Shown: one piece after another, positions 41,377-50,734 of the stretch | Numbering within the stretch: the stretch's first letter is position 1 | Layout: each line of letters starts with the position of its first letter | Source: Sulfurovum sp. | Lineage (GTDB): Bacteria > Campylobacterota > Campylobacteria > Campylobacterales > Sulfurovaceae | Length of the DNA stretch: 64,000 nucleotides | NCBI GenBank assembly: GCA_030949725.1 | Contig: JAUZSE010000003.1 | Coordinates: 19,822 to 83,821, forward strand | Reading direction: 5' to 3' | Made by a program: the position numbers and the translations under genes | The notes under the pieces: generated by a model | Database searches by the model: none | Seen by the model: only the letters and a program-made list of their open reading frames with translations | What the model was told of the DNA's origin: nothing

Positions 41377-42741
41377 CTAAACATAAAACCTAGAAGTCCT
41401 CAACAACTTCAAAGCATAGGCTATCTTCTCTTTAAGTTCCACTTCTTTTTCACATAAGAGTGGATTGGTATCTAACCTTGTGTTGTCTGCCTGTTCTTTT
41501 ATGTATGTTAGAATGATTGCACGTTCTTTACAGTTACGGTATTCTCGTAGAGGCTTAAAAAGGATATTGAGTTCTTCAATCAGTCTTTGGGTCTCTTTTT
41601 CTCCTATGATATGATAGAAATCTTCTAAAAGTGTCTGAAGAGAATCCATAAATGTATAAAATTCTTCAAGCATCTCTTCATCATAGCCCTCTTTTGTTTG
41701 GGCAAGTAAGGCTTCCAGTTGATGCAACTTATTTCTAACTATTTTTTTGACTTCTTTACTTAAAGAACGATATTGCTGATGTTGTTGATCATAAAGTTCT
41801 CGTGTAAGTATCTGTATGAGATGCCCAAAAGGTTGTGACAAAAGCATCTGAGTCACTTCTTTTTCTTCTTCGGAAGTGAGGGTTTTGAGTTCACTGTGAA
41901 GACTTAACTTTGCATTTTTACGTGTAGCACTCAATTCTTCCAAAAAATACAAAGTGCGTAATAATTTTGTTTCTTCATAATAACGTAGCAGTAAAGCTTT
42001 GGCAAAATTCTGTACTCCGGGGGTAAAAAATTCTGAAAAAGTATCTAAGATGGTAGCAATACGACGCATAAGCACACGTAAACGGTGCAGTGTAGCACTC
42101 AAATGTTTACGCTGATAATTTACTTTATAATAATGTAAAAGACGCAAATTTTTGTAAAGTAGTAACGCCACGCCATCACGTATATAAAGTCGCCGTGGAA
42201 CTTGCCAGAAAAAGAGATTTGCAGATTCAAATGCATCTATTTTGTCAAACAATTTGTTAAGATCATACTCTCTTGGTTTCACATATATAGATAGAGCCTT
42301 ATCATTATATTTTTCATCATGATCAATCTCTTTAAGGATAAAAGGTTGCAAGGTCTCCAAAGTGTAAGATTCTCTCATGCTCTTTGCATCTTTAAAGTAG
42401 GCAAGCAAAATATACAGTCCTTTACGTTTTTTTAAATATTTGGAGACCACAAAAATTTCATCGTCTACAACAACGCTATAAGACTGCTTGAGTATTTTTT
42501 TACCCCTATGATTTTCACGTTGTGACAGGTATTCTTTTTGTGTCACCCCTACATATTCGTCATCTTCCTTTCCCATCGTTACTTTTGTATAAATATTAGG
42601 GAAAGTTCTAAGATAGTAACACTCTATATTATTTGCTGATTTAATATAAAATTGCTCTGTCTTCTCAAGGCTTGATTTCTGTTCTTTGAGCCAGCGTAAG
42701 ATGTCAGCTGATATCAAAAATTTGCATTGTATTTTATTCAT
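41377..42741 (-). CDS. CYTH-like/CHAD domain protein
   Basis: CHAD pattern NYQRKHLSATLHRLRVLMRRIATILDTFSEFF, LRYYEETKLLRTLYFLEEL. Confidence 0.75.
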   Translation of the reverse strand: MNKIQCKFLISADILRWLKEQKSSLEKTEQFYIKSANNIECYYLRTFPNIYTKVTMGKEDDEYVGVTQKEYLSQRENHRGKKILKQSYSVVVDDEIFVVSKYLKKRKGLYILLAYFKDAKSMRESYTLETLQPFILKEIDHDEKYNDKALSIYVKPREYDLNKLFDKIDAFESANLFFWQVPRRLYIRDGVALLLYKNLRLLHYYKVNYQRKHLSATLHRLRVLMRRIATILDTFSEFFTPGVQNFAKALLLRYYEETKLLRTLYFLEELSATRKNAKLSLHSELKTLTSEEEKEVTQMLLSQPFGHLIQILTRELYDQQHQQYRSLSKEVKKIVRNKLHQLEALLAQTKEGYDEEMLEEFYTFMDSLQTLLEDFYHIIGEKETQRLIEELNILFKPLREYRNCKERAIILTYIKEQADNTRLDTNPLLCEKEVELKEKIAYALKLLRTSRFYV

Positions 42742-42879
42742 AATTTCGATTATAGCAAAGAATACTGTGATATAGAATTGACATAAAACCCATTTTAAAC
42801 TATAATTGGCTAAAAGAGGTTTTATGCAATCTACTCAGTATTTTTATAACAAAAATAATTTAAAATCTCCTCTACACCT

Positions 42880-43248
42880 ATGAATAAAACTGACTTTTTC
42901 TTAGCACCCATCAAAGGCTATCAATACATTTCCAAAATGCTACCTGCATCTTGTCGTTACTATCCCTCTTGTTCGGAGTATGCTTCTTGGCAGTTTGAAT
43001 TTACTACACCCCATAAGGCACTCACCCAAAGCACTTTGCGTATACTACGCTGTAACCCATTTTTTAAAGGTGGTATAGACTATCCTTTGGTTGATTATAG
43101 CCCTCGCAAACATCTTTCTATTCTCAAATTTAATATATTTTGTGGCAAAATAGATGTACTCTATTGGCTCATACCCCAAAGTATGTCTGCTGATAATTCA
43201 AAATATTATATTTTAAAGGACTTCGATGCAATTAACCGCTCCACTTGA
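42880..43248 (+). CDS. yidD: Membrane protein insertion efficiency factor YidD
   Basis: IKGYQYISKMLPASCRYYPSCSEYASW...RILRCNPFFKGGIDYPL. Confidence 0.9.
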   Translation: MNKTDFFLAPIKGYQYISKMLPASCRYYPSCSEYASWQFEFTTPHKALTQSTLRILRCNPFFKGGIDYPLVDYSPRKHLSILKFNIFCGKIDVLYWLIPQSMSADNSKYYILKDFDAINRST

Positions 43249-44248
43249 CATGCACCTACACCTCAGAGATGGTGAAATGTTGGAAAATATCGCAAAATCT
43301 AGTGCCTGTACATTTTCAGGTGCCATTATCATGCCCAATCTTGTACCTCCTGTGAGTACCAAAGAAGATGTCATTGCCTATAAACAGCGTATTATGGCAG
43401 CCGTGGGAGAAGAGAATTTCACACCTTATATGACCATTTTTTTTAAACCTTCTTATGACAAAGCATTTTTAGAATCTATCAAAGATGAAATAACCGCTAT
43501 CAAACTCTACCCCGCAGGTATCACTACCAATTCAGAAGGTGGCGTAAGTGGTTTTGATGTAGAAGAGTTACGTCCCGCACTTACTGCAATGTCCCAACTC
43601 AATATACCACTGTGTGTACACGGTGAGACCAATGGTTTTGTGATGGACAGAGAAGCTGAATTTGTGAGTATCTATGAAAGATTGGCTACGGCTTTTCCCA
43701 AACTCAAAATCATCATGGAGCATATCACTACAAAAGAAAGTGTAGCAGTACTTGATAGGTTTGAAAACCTTTATGCAACTATCACCCTGCACCATCTACT
43801 TATCACCCTAGATGATGTCGCGGGTGGTATGCTCAAACCTCATCTTTTTTGTAAACCCATAGCCAAACGCCCAGAAGACAGATCTGCACTGCTCAAAGTG
43901 GCACTAGAAGCGCATCCAAAAGTGATGTTTGGTTCAGACTCTGCACCACATCCACGACATGCCAAAGAAGCTTGTGGTTGTGCCGCAGGTGTATTTACTG
44001 CACCTATTGCTCTACAAGTTTTAGCTGAACTTTTTGCGAAAGAAAATGCTTCTATAGAAAATCTTCAAGCTTTTATTTCTGGTAATGCTCAGAGTATTTA
44101 TGCTGTCACACCCCCAAACAAAACCGTTATTTTAGAAAAGAAACCCTTTACAGTACCTTCTGATTATAATGGTGTTGTACCCATGTTTGCAGATGAAGAA
44201 ATAGCCTATAGCATTAAAAAAACAAGGATAACAAATGATTGCAAATAA
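43226..44248 (+). CDS. pyrC: Dihydroorotase
   Basis: APLDMHLHLRDGEML, MPNLVPPV, GSDSAPHPRHAKE. Confidence 0.93.
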   Translation: MQLTAPLDMHLHLRDGEMLENIAKSSACTFSGAIIMPNLVPPVSTKEDVIAYKQRIMAAVGEENFTPYMTIFFKPSYDKAFLESIKDEITAIKLYPAGITTNSEGGVSGFDVEELRPALTAMSQLNIPLCVHGETNGFVMDREAEFVSIYERLATAFPKLKIIMEHITTKESVAVLDRFENLYATITLHHLLITLDDVAGGMLKPHLFCKPIAKRPEDRSALLKVALEAHPKVMFGSDSAPHPRHAKEACGCAAGVFTAPIALQVLAELFAKENASIENLQAFISGNAQSIYAVTPPNKTVILEKKPFTVPSDYNGVVPMFADEEIAYSIKKTRITNDCK

Positions 44249-45152
44249 TATCGAAGAACTCATTGGGAATACACCTTTAGTAAGAATCAATACCCTTTCT
44301 AAAGAAACAGGTACAACCATCTTGGGAAAATGTGAATTTATGAACCCCACTTCTTCAGTAAAAGATAGGATTGCTGCTAATATGATTAATGCCGCTCTAA
44401 AATCAGGTATCATAGATAAAAATACAACAATAATTGAACCTACAAGTGGGAATACAGGCATAGGTCTAGCTGCCATTTGTGCGGCAAAAGGACTTAAACT
44501 CATTCTCACTATGCCAGAATCTATGAGTATAGAACGTCGTAAGATACTCTTACATTTAGGGGCGAAACTTGTACTAACACCCGCATCTGAAGGTATGTCT
44601 GGAGCCATTACAAAAGCAGATGCTTTAGAAAAAGAACTACGAAATGCTAAAGTATTACAACAATTTAATAATCCTGACAATCCTGATATTCACCGAAAAA
44701 CCACTGCTATAGAGATACTTAGAGACACAAAAGACATAGACATTTTTGTAGCCTCTGTAGGTACAGGAGGTACTCTTACGGGTACATCTGAAGTACTCAG
44801 AGATCATATATCTGGTCTAAATGTGGTAGCAGTAGAACCTGCTGATTCAGATGTATTGTCTGGAGGAAGTGCAGGTCCTCACAAGATTCAAGGTATCGGT
44901 GCAGGGTTTATCCCAAACAATCTAAATACAGAGATTTATAATGAAGTACTTACAGTGAGTAATGAAGAATCTTTTACTATGGCAAAGAAAATTGCCAGAG
45001 AAGAAGGTTTACTTATTGGTATTTCTTCAGGAGCAAATCTACGCGCTGCACAAATACTTGCATCCAGACCTGAGAACAAAGGCAAAACGATTGTTACAAT
45101 ACTTTGCGATTCGGCTGAACGTTATCTTTCTACAGAGTTATTTGATTCATAA
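44235..45152 (+). CDS. Cysteine synthase family protein
   Basis: EELIGNTPLVRIN, NPTSSVKDRIAANMI, EPTSGNTGIGLA. Confidence 0.92.
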   Translation: MIANNIEELIGNTPLVRINTLSKETGTTILGKCEFMNPTSSVKDRIAANMINAALKSGIIDKNTTIIEPTSGNTGIGLAAICAAKGLKLILTMPESMSIERRKILLHLGAKLVLTPASEGMSGAITKADALEKELRNAKVLQQFNNPDNPDIHRKTTAIEILRDTKDIDIFVASVGTGGTLTGTSEVLRDHISGLNVVAVEPADSDVLSGGSAGPHKIQGIGAGFIPNNLNTEIYNEVLTVSNEESFTMAKKIAREEGLLIGISSGANLRAAQILASRPENKGKTIVTILCDSAERYLSTELFDS

Positions 45153-45745
45153 TGTCTCAAGACTCATTAGCACTTCTTCTCGAAACTATAAGAATTGAAG
45201 ACGGTAAAGTATACAATCTTTCTTATCATCAACAAAGATGCAACCAAAGCCGTCAAATACTTTTTGGATCTACAAATATTTTAGAATTATCTTCTAAAAT
45301 AAAAGCACCCAAAGAAGGTCTCTATCGTTGTCGTATTCTTTATGGGGAATGTCTAAATTCTATAGAGTACATCCCTTATGTTCCCAAAAAGATACATTCT
45401 CTAAAAATAGTCTCATCTGATCTTCAATATGCGTATAAATATGCCAATAGAGATGGATTAAATGCCTTGCTCAACTCTCATTGCAATGTAGATGAAGTCA
45501 TTATAGAACAAGAAGGATTTTTAACCGATACCACTATAGCAAATATTGCTTTTTATGATGGTAAACGTTGGATTACGCCTAAAAATCCTTTATTGCGAGG
45601 TACAATGAGAGAGAAATTGATCAATGAGGGCTTACTTGAGGCTAAAAATATTCGAAAAGACGAACTAAACAAATATACACATGTAGCTTTAATGAATGCT
45701 ATGATAGGATTTACAATCTTAAATCATTTTAATATACACCAATAG
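45152..45745 (+). CDS. Aminotransferase class IV family protein
   Basis: DEVIIEQEGFLTDTTIANIAFYDGKRWITPKNPLLRGTMREKLINEG. Confidence 0.85.
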   Translation: MSQDSLALLLETIRIEDGKVYNLSYHQQRCNQSRQILFGSTNILELSSKIKAPKEGLYRCRILYGECLNSIEYIPYVPKKIHSLKIVSSDLQYAYKYANRDGLNALLNSHCNVDEVIIEQEGFLTDTTIANIAFYDGKRWITPKNPLLRGTMREKLINEGLLEAKNIRKDELNKYTHVALMNAMIGFTILNHFNIHQ

Positions 45746-45759
45746 GTAAGGTAAGCATC

Positions 45760-46233
45760 ATGACTATCAATATATTTCAAACACCTGAGTATCGTACACT
45801 CATGCAAACACATATCTCTCACACCATTGACTACTTCTTTCAAAAGAATCAGGAATTTGCCCTTGCCTGTGAGATAAAGCATGTCACGTTTAGCCCAGAA
45901 TTACCCTCAAGTATTCAAGAATCATTTGACGATACAGTCTTATTTATATTGAGTGGGTATACATTTGAAAGTGCACAACTAGAAGATGATTATTTTTCAT
46001 TTGAAGCTGGATTTGGAAGTGAGAACTTTGGTTCGACAGTATCCATACCTTTGCTTGCGATTAAACAGCTCTTTGTAAATGACAATCCTATCATCATTAA
46101 TCATGCAAAACTTCCACTCCAAAGGGAGGAGATGAAAGCAGTAAGTTCTTCCAAGGAATCTTCTAAAAAATCTTCCATGGAAGCCTTACTAAACAACCCT
46201 GAGAATAAAAAACTTCTTAAAAAAAAGAAGTAA
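45760..46233 (+). CDS. Hypothetical protein
   Basis: Complete ORF with Lys-rich C-terminus; no family recognised. Confidence 0.6.
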   Translation: MTINIFQTPEYRTLMQTHISHTIDYFFQKNQEFALACEIKHVTFSPELPSSIQESFDDTVLFILSGYTFESAQLEDDYFSFEAGFGSENFGSTVSIPLLAIKQLFVNDNPIIINHAKLPLQREEMKAVSSSKESSKKSSMEALLNNPENKKLLKKKK

Positions 46234-46249
46234 TTAGTCAGACAGGATT

Positions 46250-47152
46250 CTAACAGTGTCCAGCTAAAATGTAATTGACTACTTTAGCCACATAGGCATT
46301 ATGTTTATTCTCTTTAGAATACACAATGTAAAACTTACGGGTCATAGTAAAGCCTCTGAGTTTTGATTCAAAAAGGTCCCCGCTAGCTACTTCATCCATA
46401 ATCGCATGTCTGGACAAGATAGAAACCACTGGTCTTTCTGGGTTTCTCTCACTTTTTTTAAGTGTTTGAAGTACAGTCGTTGTATTGCTCACTTCAGAAA
46501 GTACATTAAAACTTTTACAAGAGACACCTAGTTCATCAAATACTTCAGTGACAACTCTTCTCGTATGTGAGCCTTCATCACGACAAATCCAGTCAAAGTC
46601 ATAAAGCTCTTCTGTTTTCAGTATCTTAGGAATGGGTACATTGCTTACTACCACAAGTTCATCTTCTAACCACTCTCTATAAATAAGTTCATTGTCCATA
46701 ACGGGGGATTCAATAAGCCCCACATCTAATTTTCTATCTTTGAGTTTCTGTACGATTGTATCACTCTTATCTATATCTAGTTTTACAGAGTTATTGATCG
46801 CTTCAGCTACAGTATTTAGACATTGTCCAGGGATAACATAGGTGCCAATCGTATAAGAAGCACCCAATCTAAAGGTAATCTCTTTATTGATAATCTTAAG
46901 GATGTCCTTTTCTGACGAATGTATTTCTTTTTCAAGTCTCATGGCTATCTTATAGAGTTCTTCACCCTCATTGGTAAGCTTAATACCATTCTTTTTACGC
47001 TCAATCACCTTGCAAGCAAGATATTTTTCAATAAATTTAATCTGCTGTGTCACTGCAGGTTGAGAAATTCCTAATTTGGCAGAAGCTTTAGAAAAACTTC
47101 TTTCACGTGATACTGTTAAAAATGTTTCTAGTTTTACGAAATCTTTTAGCAT
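46250..47152 (-). CDS. LysR-family transcriptional regulator
   Basis: LKDFVKLETFLTVSRERSFSKASAKLGISQPAVTQQIKFIEKYLACKVIER. Confidence 0.95.
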   Translation of the reverse strand: MLKDFVKLETFLTVSRERSFSKASAKLGISQPAVTQQIKFIEKYLACKVIERKKNGIKLTNEGEELYKIAMRLEKEIHSSEKDILKIINKEITFRLGASYTIGTYVIPGQCLNTVAEAINNSVKLDIDKSDTIVQKLKDRKLDVGLIESPVMDNELIYREWLEDELVVVSNVPIPKILKTEELYDFDWICRDEGSHTRRVVTEVFDELGVSCKSFNVLSEVSNTTTVLQTLKKSERNPERPVVSILSRHAIMDEVASGDLFESKLRGFTMTRKFYIVYSKENKHNAYVAKVVNYILAGHC

Positions 47153-47336
47153 ATTATATGTCCTTGTTTAAATATATAAGTTAATAGAATGATTATATCA
47201 GATTATACTTAGAGATACATAAGTTATTCTTATTAGAGTAATTTTATTTTCTAATTCTGCAAGATGTCTATTAATTATCTCACCTCTAATCAATTAAAAG
47301 GTATAATTAATATACTATAGAGGAGCATAAAAACGT

Positions 47337-49403
47337 ATGGAAATAATTTTAAATGCACTAAACCCTTCCCAAAGAGAAGCGGTTGAACATATTGATGGTG
47401 CGATGCTTATTCTAGCTGGTGCAGGTAGTGGAAAAACCAAAACACTGACCACTAGACTTGCCTATCTTGTCGGAGAAGTAGGCATTGACCCTGCCAATAC
47501 ACTCACACTTACTTTTACCAACAAAGCAGCGGCCGAGATGCGTGAACGCGCACTTAGTCTGATGCCCCCAACAGTCTCTTATCCTCCACTTTTATGTACC
47601 TTTCACAAATTTGGTCTACTTTTTTTAAAATTTCATATCGAAAAGCTAGGTAGAAGTAATGCCTTTGTCATCATAGATAGTGATGATAAAAAACGTCTTT
47701 TACGCTCTATCGCAAAAGAGTTAAAAATCAACCTCAATATCGCTTTTGTTGCTTCAGAGATTTCAAAATATAAGAACTCCATACTCTCACCTGAAGTAGT
47801 TTCCCAAAAAGCTGAACTCTCTGACTACAAAAAGATTGCTTCTATCTATACAAAATATCAGAAAAATATAGAAGAAAATAATCTTGTAGATTTTGATGAT
47901 CTGCTCATGCTTACCTACAAAATACTCGCTCAAGATGAAACCTTGCGTAAGGAAACCAGCAATCGTTACAAATACATCATGGTAGACGAATACCAAGATA
48001 CCAATGAACTACAGTTTCAACTGCTTGAGCTTCTCTCTTCAGAACATAACAATCTTTGTGTAGTCGGAGATGATGATCAAAGTATTTATGGGTGGAGAGG
48101 TGCAAACATTCGTAATATCTTAGAGTTTGCAGACAACTTTGAAACCTGTAAAACGGTAAAACTTGAAACCAATTACCGTTCCACAGACCCCATAATCAAA
48201 GCAGCCAATACACTCATAGAACACAATTCAACACGTCTAGGCAAAAAGCTAACTTCACACAAAGGTAAAGTCCCAGAGGTTAAACTCCTACATTCACTAG
48301 ATGAATCTATGGAAGCCAAAGCCATCGCAAATGAAGTGAAAGAACTCTTAGATAAAGGCGTAAACCCTGAAGAAATCGCAGTGCTATACCGCATCAATGC
48401 CCTTTCACGTTCATTAGAAGAGGGATTTACAAAAGAAGGTGTAGGCTTTAAACTCATCGGAGGTATGCGATTTTATGAACGTGCAGAAATAAAAGACATT
48501 ATCTCTTACTTTAGAGTTCTATCCAATCCCCATGATGATTTTTCACTCATACGCATCATCAACAAACCCAAAAGAGGCATAGGTAAAGTATCTATAGAAA
48601 AATTACAAAAAGCTGCCTTTGACGCACAAATGACCCTATACGAGTATATAGAAAGATCCTCAGCTGGTGATTTACCTACGGTTATCAGTAAAAAAGTATC
48701 TACTTCACTTACAAAACTTGTTGAAGATATTTCGCTTTTACAAGATGAGATTAAAAATACTCTTGGAAATTTTATGACTCTATTTGAAGAACACATCAAA
48801 CTTAAAGATCATTATGGAGACATGGTAGATGGATTTGATCGTATTTTGAATATTGATGAATTTTATGGGTTCTTTAGAGATGCAGTCATCAAAAATCATG
48901 AGCTAACACTCGATGGATTCCTCAATGATATTTCACTACAAAGTGATCAAGATCAGCTAGAAGCTGATACCATTACTATTATGAGTATCCATGCTTCCAA
49001 AGGACTTGAATTTGAGCATCTCTTCGTCATAGGATGGGAAGAAGAATTTTTTCCTTTACTTGGTGAAGGATGTAACATGGAAGAAGAACGTCGCTTAGGC
49101 TACGTAGCTATCACCAGAGCAAAATCTGACCTGACACTCTGTTATGTGAATAGCCGTTTCTATAAAGGTCGTCGTAAGATGATAGACAAAAGCCGTTTCC
49201 TAGGAGAAGCAGGACTCATTCAAGATACCAGTCTCAAAATAACCAAAAGCTCTGCCTTTAAAAAAGGAGACCTTGTCAAGCACAAGATCTTTGGCATCGG
49301 TCGGGTACAAGCTGTCAATAAATCTGGGAATGGGTATAAACTTCTCATAAATTTTGGTGGGAACAAAAAAGAGATATTAAGCTCTTTTGTCCAAAGTATA
49401 TAA
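47337..49403 (+). CDS. UvrD/Rep/PcrA-family DNA helicase
   Basis: LNPSQREAVEHIDGAMLILAGAGSGKTKTLTTR, VDEYQDTNELQFQLL, GDDDQSIYGWRGA, VAITRAKSDLTLCY. Confidence 0.96.
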   Translation: MEIILNALNPSQREAVEHIDGAMLILAGAGSGKTKTLTTRLAYLVGEVGIDPANTLTLTFTNKAAAEMRERALSLMPPTVSYPPLLCTFHKFGLLFLKFHIEKLGRSNAFVIIDSDDKKRLLRSIAKELKINLNIAFVASEISKYKNSILSPEVVSQKAELSDYKKIASIYTKYQKNIEENNLVDFDDLLMLTYKILAQDETLRKETSNRYKYIMVDEYQDTNELQFQLLELLSSEHNNLCVVGDDDQSIYGWRGANIRNILEFADNFETCKTVKLETNYRSTDPIIKAANTLIEHNSTRLGKKLTSHKGKVPEVKLLHSLDESMEAKAIANEVKELLDKGVNPEEIAVLYRINALSRSLEEGFTKEGVGFKLIGGMRFYERAEIKDIISYFRVLSNPHDDFSLIRIINKPKRGIGKVSIEKLQKAAFDAQMTLYEYIERSSAGDLPTVISKKVSTSLTKLVEDISLLQDEIKNTLGNFMTLFEEHIKLKDHYGDMVDGFDRILNIDEFYGFFRDAVIKNHELTLDGFLNDISLQSDQDQLEADTITIMSIHASKGLEFEHLFVIGWEEEFFPLLGEGCNMEEERRLGYVAITRAKSDLTLCYVNSRFYKGRRKMIDKSRFLGEAGLIQDTSLKITKSSAFKKGDLVKHKIFGIGRVQAVNKSGNGYKLLINFGGNKKEILSSFVQSI

Positions 49404-49406
49404 AAT

Positions 49407-50240
49407 ATGAACCGATTATTTGTCGTCAATAAACCCATTTTTAGAACATCTAATGGCTATATGAATTATATAAAACATAAATACAACAGCAAAAAAGTAG
49501 GTTTTTCTGGTACCTTAGATCCTTTTGCTACTGGCTGTCTCATAGTGGCTACAGGACAATACACAAAACTATTCCAGTACCTCAACAAAACACCAAAATC
49601 TTACAAGGCTACCCTATGGTTGGGTGCGAACTCTCCAGGTCTTGATATAGAGAAGGTGGACAGTATTGAAGAAGTCGAAGCTTTTGATGAAAAGTACATC
49701 AAAGAAGTCTTAGCCTCACTGCAAGGTGAACTCACCTATTACCCTCCTAAATTTTGTGCCAAGAAGATCAATGGAAAACGTGCCTATGAACTTGCACGAG
49801 AAGGAAAAGAAGTGCTACTCAAAACCATTACTTCAACCATCTATGATATTCATTTGCTAAACTACTCTCACCCCTTTGTACACTTTGAAGTCAAGGTAAG
49901 TGAAGGTACATACATTAGAAGTCTTGCTGCTCTAGTGGCGGACAAACTAGGTGTAGATGGCACACTTTCAAGCCTGCACCGTATCAATGAGGGGCAGTTT
50001 TATTATGACAAGGAAAAAGCACTTAATCCATTTATTCATTTAGCATTATCATCCAATACCTATACAGGAGATGATTCATTTATAGAATTAGGAAAAAAAT
50101 TGGATATTGCGTATTTTGCTATACAAGAGGATGGGGTTTATCTTATAGAGACCGCTAACTTTTTTTCTATCATTCAGATAATGAGTAAAGCAATTACATA
50201 CAGATTTAACCGTATAGCTAAATTTAGTGAAAATGGTTGA
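49407..50240 (+). CDS. truB: tRNA pseudouridine(55) synthase TruB
   Basis: NRLFVVNKPIFRTSN, KVGFSGTLDPFATGCLIVATGQYTK, YPPKFCAKKINGKRAYELAREG, VSEGTYIRSLAA. Confidence 0.94.
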   Translation: MNRLFVVNKPIFRTSNGYMNYIKHKYNSKKVGFSGTLDPFATGCLIVATGQYTKLFQYLNKTPKSYKATLWLGANSPGLDIEKVDSIEEVEAFDEKYIKEVLASLQGELTYYPPKFCAKKINGKRAYELAREGKEVLLKTITSTIYDIHLLNYSHPFVHFEVKVSEGTYIRSLAALVADKLGVDGTLSSLHRINEGQFYYDKEKALNPFIHLALSSNTYTGDDSFIELGKKLDIAYFAIQEDGVYLIETANFFSIIQIMSKAITYRFNRIAKFSENG

Positions 50241-50278
50241 GATATTAAGTGTATAAAGCGTATAATACCTAAACTAAA

Positions 50279-50680
50279 ATGAATAATTTTAGTTTAAAAA
50301 ATACCAAGGACACAAATATGAATATGAACAAAATAGAAGATGGTTTAAAAGATATACTTAGCTTAAATGGCGCTTTGGGTGCATCGTTGGTTGATTGGGG
50401 AAGTGGTATGGTACTAGGAATGGATACGAATGGTAATTTTCCTATTGAACTTGCATCAGCTGGTAATTCAGAGGTAGTAAAAGCCAAGATGACTACCATG
50501 AAAAGTCTTGAATTAGAGGGGAATATTAAGGATATAATGATTAGCTTAAGTGACCAACTTCATATTATTCATATTTTAGAGGATAATCCAGAATTGTTTC
50601 TCTATGTAGCCCTTGATTCTTCTAAATCAAATTTGGCATTGGCTAGACATAAACTCTCAACAGTAGCAAAAGAAAAATAA
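50279..50680 (+). CDS. Roadblock/LC7-like protein
   Basis: LGASLVDWGSGMVLGMDTNGNFPIELASAGNSEVVKAKMTTM...LHIIHILEDNPELFLYVALDSSKSNLALARHKLSTV. Confidence 0.75.
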   Translation: MNNFSLKNTKDTNMNMNKIEDGLKDILSLNGALGASLVDWGSGMVLGMDTNGNFPIELASAGNSEVVKAKMTTMKSLELEGNIKDIMISLSDQLHIIHILEDNPELFLYVALDSSKSNLALARHKLSTVAKEK

Positions 50681-50699
50681 AATTTTTGCTGTCTATCTA

Positions 50700-50734
50700 G
50701 AGTTTCTAAACTTCATACATTTAGAAACTCTTTT
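50700..50734 (+). terminator. Rho-independent terminator-like hairpin between convergent genes
   Basis: GAGTTTCTAAA-cttcataca-TTTAGAAACTC (11-bp perfect stem), then TTTTC. Confidence 0.7.
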